From contig NZ_FNWQ01000002.1 of the NCBI RefSeq assembly GCF_900108365.1, forward strand, positions 1,054,001-1,118,000: 64,000 nt of DNA, read 5' to 3'. Position numbers and translations under genes: made by a program. This stretch comes from Chryseobacterium culicis (GTDB lineage: Bacteria > Bacteroidota > Bacteroidia > Flavobacteriales > Weeksellaceae). A model generated the notes under the pieces. That model saw only the letters and a list, made by a program, of their open reading frames with translations. It searched no databases and was not told the DNA's origin. Shown in pieces: positions 62,088-64,000 of the stretch; the first letter of the stretch is position 1; every line of letters begins with the position of its first letter.

Positions 62088-62114
62088 AAAACTCAGCATA
62101 CAGCTGAGTTTTTG
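62088..62114 (+). terminator. Rho-independent terminator (AAACTCAGC type)
   Basis: AAAACTCAGC (62088-62097) with GCTGAGTTTT (62103-62112). Part of the duplicated unit. Confidence 0.8.
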
Positions 62115-62186
62115 TTTTGTAGTTGAGTAGTTAAGAAAACGCGAAGGCGCAAAATAATAGTAAAAACCTACTCTATAAGGCGCAAG

Positions 62187-62205
62187 ATTTTATCTCCGAT
62201 AAAAT
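62187..62205. repeat. Palindromic intergenic repeat ATTTTATC-TCC-GATAAAAT
   Basis: Preceded by CTCTATAAGGCGCAAG and by an AAAACGCGAAGGCGC-type segment, as at 60600. It marks the left edge of duplication unit 2. Confidence 0.6.
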
Positions 62206-62399
62206 TGATAACGCCTCTTCACTTGCTGAAAATCTTTGATTTTCTCGCGCCTTAAAAATAATACGTCACTTAAAAAAACTTGCGCCTTTGCGTGCTTCAA
62301 AAAACAATGTCATTAAATATTCTTGCCCTTACGTCAAAAAAAGCTGCACCTTCGTCATTCTCCAACAAAAATTTTGCATATTTGTAGAAAATACGGGTC

Positions 62400-62798
62400 A
62401 TGCAAAAAGAAAAACTACGTAACGCAAGAAAAAGAAAAGGCTTCACACAGCAACAAGTGGCTGATTATATTGCTACAGATGTATCCAACTACAGCAGAAA
62501 AGAAAGCGGAGATGTTGCCATAAGAAAAGAAGAATGGGAAAAAATTGCCCGTTTCCTGGAAGTTCCTGTGGAAGAAATCTATGAAGAAGAAGATGGTAAA
62601 CAGATCAATAATTTTGAAAATAACACCAATAGTAATAATATTGGAACCTTAAGCAACAATGAAATTGGAACAGTAAGTGGAAATTATTATTGTAATATCC
62701 CTGAGTTCCTTCTTGAAAGCCAAAGAGATTATATAGAAATTCTGAAGAAAGAAAACCAGAGATTACAGGAGGAACTCAATGCTCTTAAAAAGAAATAA
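62400..62798 (+). CDS. XRE-family regulator with C-terminal coiled coil, copy 2
   Basis: A 132-residue protein identical to copy 1 over residues 1-74 and in most of the last 25 residues. The linker differs (NNTNSNNIGTLSNNEIGTVS), is 7 residues longer, and is rich in Asn/Gly/Ser. The sharp boundary between identical and divergent DNA suggests the linker was exchanged or rewritten after duplication. The two proteins could form mixed dimers through the shared coiled coil. Targets unknown. Confidence 0.88.
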   Translation: MQKEKLRNARKRKGFTQQQVADYIATDVSNYSRKESGDVAIRKEEWEKIARFLEVPVEEIYEEEDGKQINNFENNTNSNNIGTLSNNEIGTVSGNYYCNIPEFLLESQRDYIEILKKENQRLQEELNALKKK

Positions 62799-62829
62799 TA
62801 TAGTTTTCAACGTAATCGTTCAAAATAAT

Positions 62830-62854
62830 AAAACTCAGCTATATGCTGAGTTTT
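62830..62854 (+). terminator. Rho-independent terminator (AAACTCAGC type)
   Basis: AAAACTCAGC (62830-62839) with GCTGAGTTTT (62845-62854). Part of duplication unit 2. Confidence 0.8.
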
Positions 62855-62932
62855 GTAGTAGGTTTATAAGTATAATAGAGACTTCTACGGAGTGACAAGC
62901 TTGTGGCTTACTCTCTATGAAAAGTTAGGTTC

Positions 62933-63643
62933 TTACTGCTTAGCTATATTATTATCACCGTTTTCTCTTTCCAACGAAGAGTTTTTAGCAGCTTTCACCA
63001 TCTCATTGGTATCACTGTATAGTATCTCCCAGCCGGGAACCGACTTCATTGCTGTGAGAAGATTAAGATAATTTTTCAATGTTTTCTCCAGGTCTTTGCG
63101 GATAGCACTGGCACTTGTCATCTGACGAAGATCGGCATTAGCTCCCGCCTGCTCTGCAAACACAATCTCAAAAGCATCCTGTTTAGCTTTCATCTCTGCA
63201 AAGGCCACATCTAGAAAAAGAAGTGTGATCTTCTGTTTGTTTTCTGTAGTTTCTAATGTTTCTATAAGCTTCTTCATCTGAGCGGTTTGTGAAGAATAAC
63301 TCAGCCTGTCCAGGTTCAGCCCAAAAGTTTTGAATACTCGGTAGAGGTCCTCTGCCTGCTGATAGTTGACTGCAGAAGGCAGTTTACGATAGCCGTTCAG
63401 GAAAGATTTCAGATTGGCATATGCCGTATCTCTTTCGTGATCGGCAGTGGCTACGTCTTTTCCTTTTCCGCTGTAGACCTGCTTTGTATACACCTTATCG
63501 TATTCCGTATAGGAAGATGCCAAAGCGCCTACAAGAGGATGATTGTCGATAACAGAATATTTTCCGGATTGGGCATTAGAAAGAATTCTCTGAGCTAAAG
63601 TCGCAAGATCTTTAGTGCTCAGCTGTGTGAGGGCAATTTTCAT
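62933..63643 (-). CDS. DUF6261-like family protein
   Basis: A 236-residue, mostly helical soluble protein: KIALTQLSTKDLATLAQRIL at the start, DRLSYSSQTAQMKKLIETLE in the middle and SAIRKDLEKTLKNYLNLLTAM near the end. The layout fits DUF6261, a Bacteroidetes family of unknown function, though this is from memory. No signal peptide. The DNA upstream of its start is a run of short repeats. Confidence 0.6.
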   Translation of the reverse strand: MKIALTQLSTKDLATLAQRILSNAQSGKYSVIDNHPLVGALASSYTEYDKVYTKQVYSGKGKDVATADHERDTAYANLKSFLNGYRKLPSAVNYQQAEDLYRVFKTFGLNLDRLSYSSQTAQMKKLIETLETTENKQKITLLFLDVAFAEMKAKQDAFEIVFAEQAGANADLRQMTSASAIRKDLEKTLKNYLNLLTAMKSVPGWEILYSDTNEMVKAAKNSSLERENGDNNIAKQ

Positions 63644-63736
63644 TTTTTTGTGTTTTTTGGGATTAATAAATTAACGCTCAAATATAGAAAAAAGTTGTTG
63701 GGTTACAACTATACTTGCAACAAACCTCCCAACAAC

Positions 63737-63944
63737 TTGGGAGCTTGCCCCCAACCTGCAGGAGACTTCACAAGTTCTTGGGAAGTTTCAAACGTGCTTG
63801 TTTTTAATAATCGGAGGACTTGGGAGGTTTGTTTCACCATTGTTTTAGACTTCCGGAGGGGTTGGGAGGTTACAAACGAAGGTGTTTTTGGGGTGGGAAG
63901 TTTTGGGTTACGGGAAACCGTAAGGTTTTAAACTTAGTGTTCAT
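63737..63944 (+). repeat. Degenerate tandem repeat of 41-42 bp, five units
   Basis: TTGGGA/TTGGGT starts recur at 63737, 63778, 63820, 63862 and 63903, giving spacings of 41, 42, 42 and 41. Units share TTGGGAGGTT or a close variant followed by T-rich and GGAGG segments. AAACCTCCCAA at 63722-63732 is the inverse complement of the unit start, so the array can fold on itself. A readable frame through it is an artefact of the 42-bp period. Confidence 0.6.
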
Positions 63945-63977
63945 TATATTTGGAAGTTATATTAAAAAATATATAAA

Positions 63978-64000
63978 ATGAATGAAAAATTTCCACTCTT
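63978..64000 (+). CDS. Possible gene start cut by the window edge
   Basis: An ATG at 63978 opens MNEKFPL and the window ends. The AT-rich approach (AAAAAATATATAAA) is promoter-like. Nothing more can be said. Confidence 0.2.

Larger units (their letters stand above)
61480..62114 (+). repeat. Tandem duplication unit 1 (XRE gene with flanks)
   Basis: Leader (starting AATTGATAACGC), XRE gene 61679-62056 and terminator 62088-62112. Unit 2 repeats this order 721 bp later with only scattered changes outside the gene's linker. Confidence 0.85.
62202..62856 (+). repeat. Tandem duplication unit 2 (XRE gene with flanks)
   Basis: Second copy of the leader-XRE-terminator unit at 61480. The leader carries small indels (CTC at 62214, shorter A-runs) and the terminator stem is conserved. 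Confidence 0.85.

Noticed and set aside
63650..63931. 93-codon frame with a repeated WEV motif as a repeat protein
   Set aside because: The 14-residue period only reflects the 42-bp DNA repeat; unit spacings of 41 bp break the frame, and there is no start context.

Overview
The window looks like chromosomal DNA of a Flavobacteriia bacterium, most likely Chryseobacterium or a close Weeksellaceae relative. Supporting signs are low GC, no Shine-Dalgarno pattern before most starts, several promoters with the Bacteroidetes -7 element TAnnTTTG, a monomeric NADP isocitrate dehydrogenase, a fused glycine decarboxylase, a DcaP-type porin, a Tet(X)-like monooxygenase, and short intergenic repeats of the kind common in this group. 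No rRNA, tRNA, CRISPR array, prophage or intact insertion sequence was seen.

Layout. 0-4 kb: start of an SPFH/band-7 protein, then a Crp/Fnr regulator followed by a five-gene operon (YceI, tautomerase, SDR, NTF2-like protein, nitronate monooxygenase-like). A CRP-type palindrome lies between regulator and operon. 4-11 kb: dgt, a methyltransferase, an Fpg/Nei protein, a GT32 glycosyltransferase, an SMR exporter, tiny membrane ORFs, a possible structured RNA, and an AAA ATPase/PLP-protein pair. 11-17 kb: an XRE regulator, gcvP, the DcaP porin (with a second CRP-type site), a tiny Cys-rich ORF and a J-domain protein. 18-25 kb: an ECF sigma operon, a histidine kinase/OmpR pair, a retropepsin-like protease and an S9 peptidase. 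25-34 kb: a long minus-strand run of small single-domain proteins (SRPBCC, VOC/PhnB, DinB, DoxX, SDR, hydrolase) ending at a Crp/Fnr gene. 34-41 kb: DUF763, a Tet(X)-like enzyme, AraC, VOC, tpx and icd. 41-47.5 kb: HxlR/SDR, a haem-binding/P460 operon, a LytS/LytTR pair and a DUF1223-DoxX operon. 47.5-64 kb: MBL hydrolases, an aldo/keto reductase, AraC, S41 peptidase, two paralogous ECF-sigma/membrane-protein cassettes, a GapN-like dehydrogenase, a secreted Tpx, a TonB-plug protein, a tandemly duplicated XRE gene and a DUF6261-like gene.

The strongest unexplained signals are regulatory. (1) The P460 operon and the DUF1223-DoxX operon, which flank the LytS/LytTR pair, share a paired box exactly 70 bp upstream of an identical -7 element plus flank. 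(2) Two GTGA-N6-TCAC palindromes each lie 37 bp upstream of a -7-like element. (3) The duplicated XRE genes have identical DNA-binding and coiled-coil parts but a replaced linker. Many genes show loss of canonical catalytic or metal residues; these are listed separately. All functional calls come from reading the translated sequences; no database search was run.
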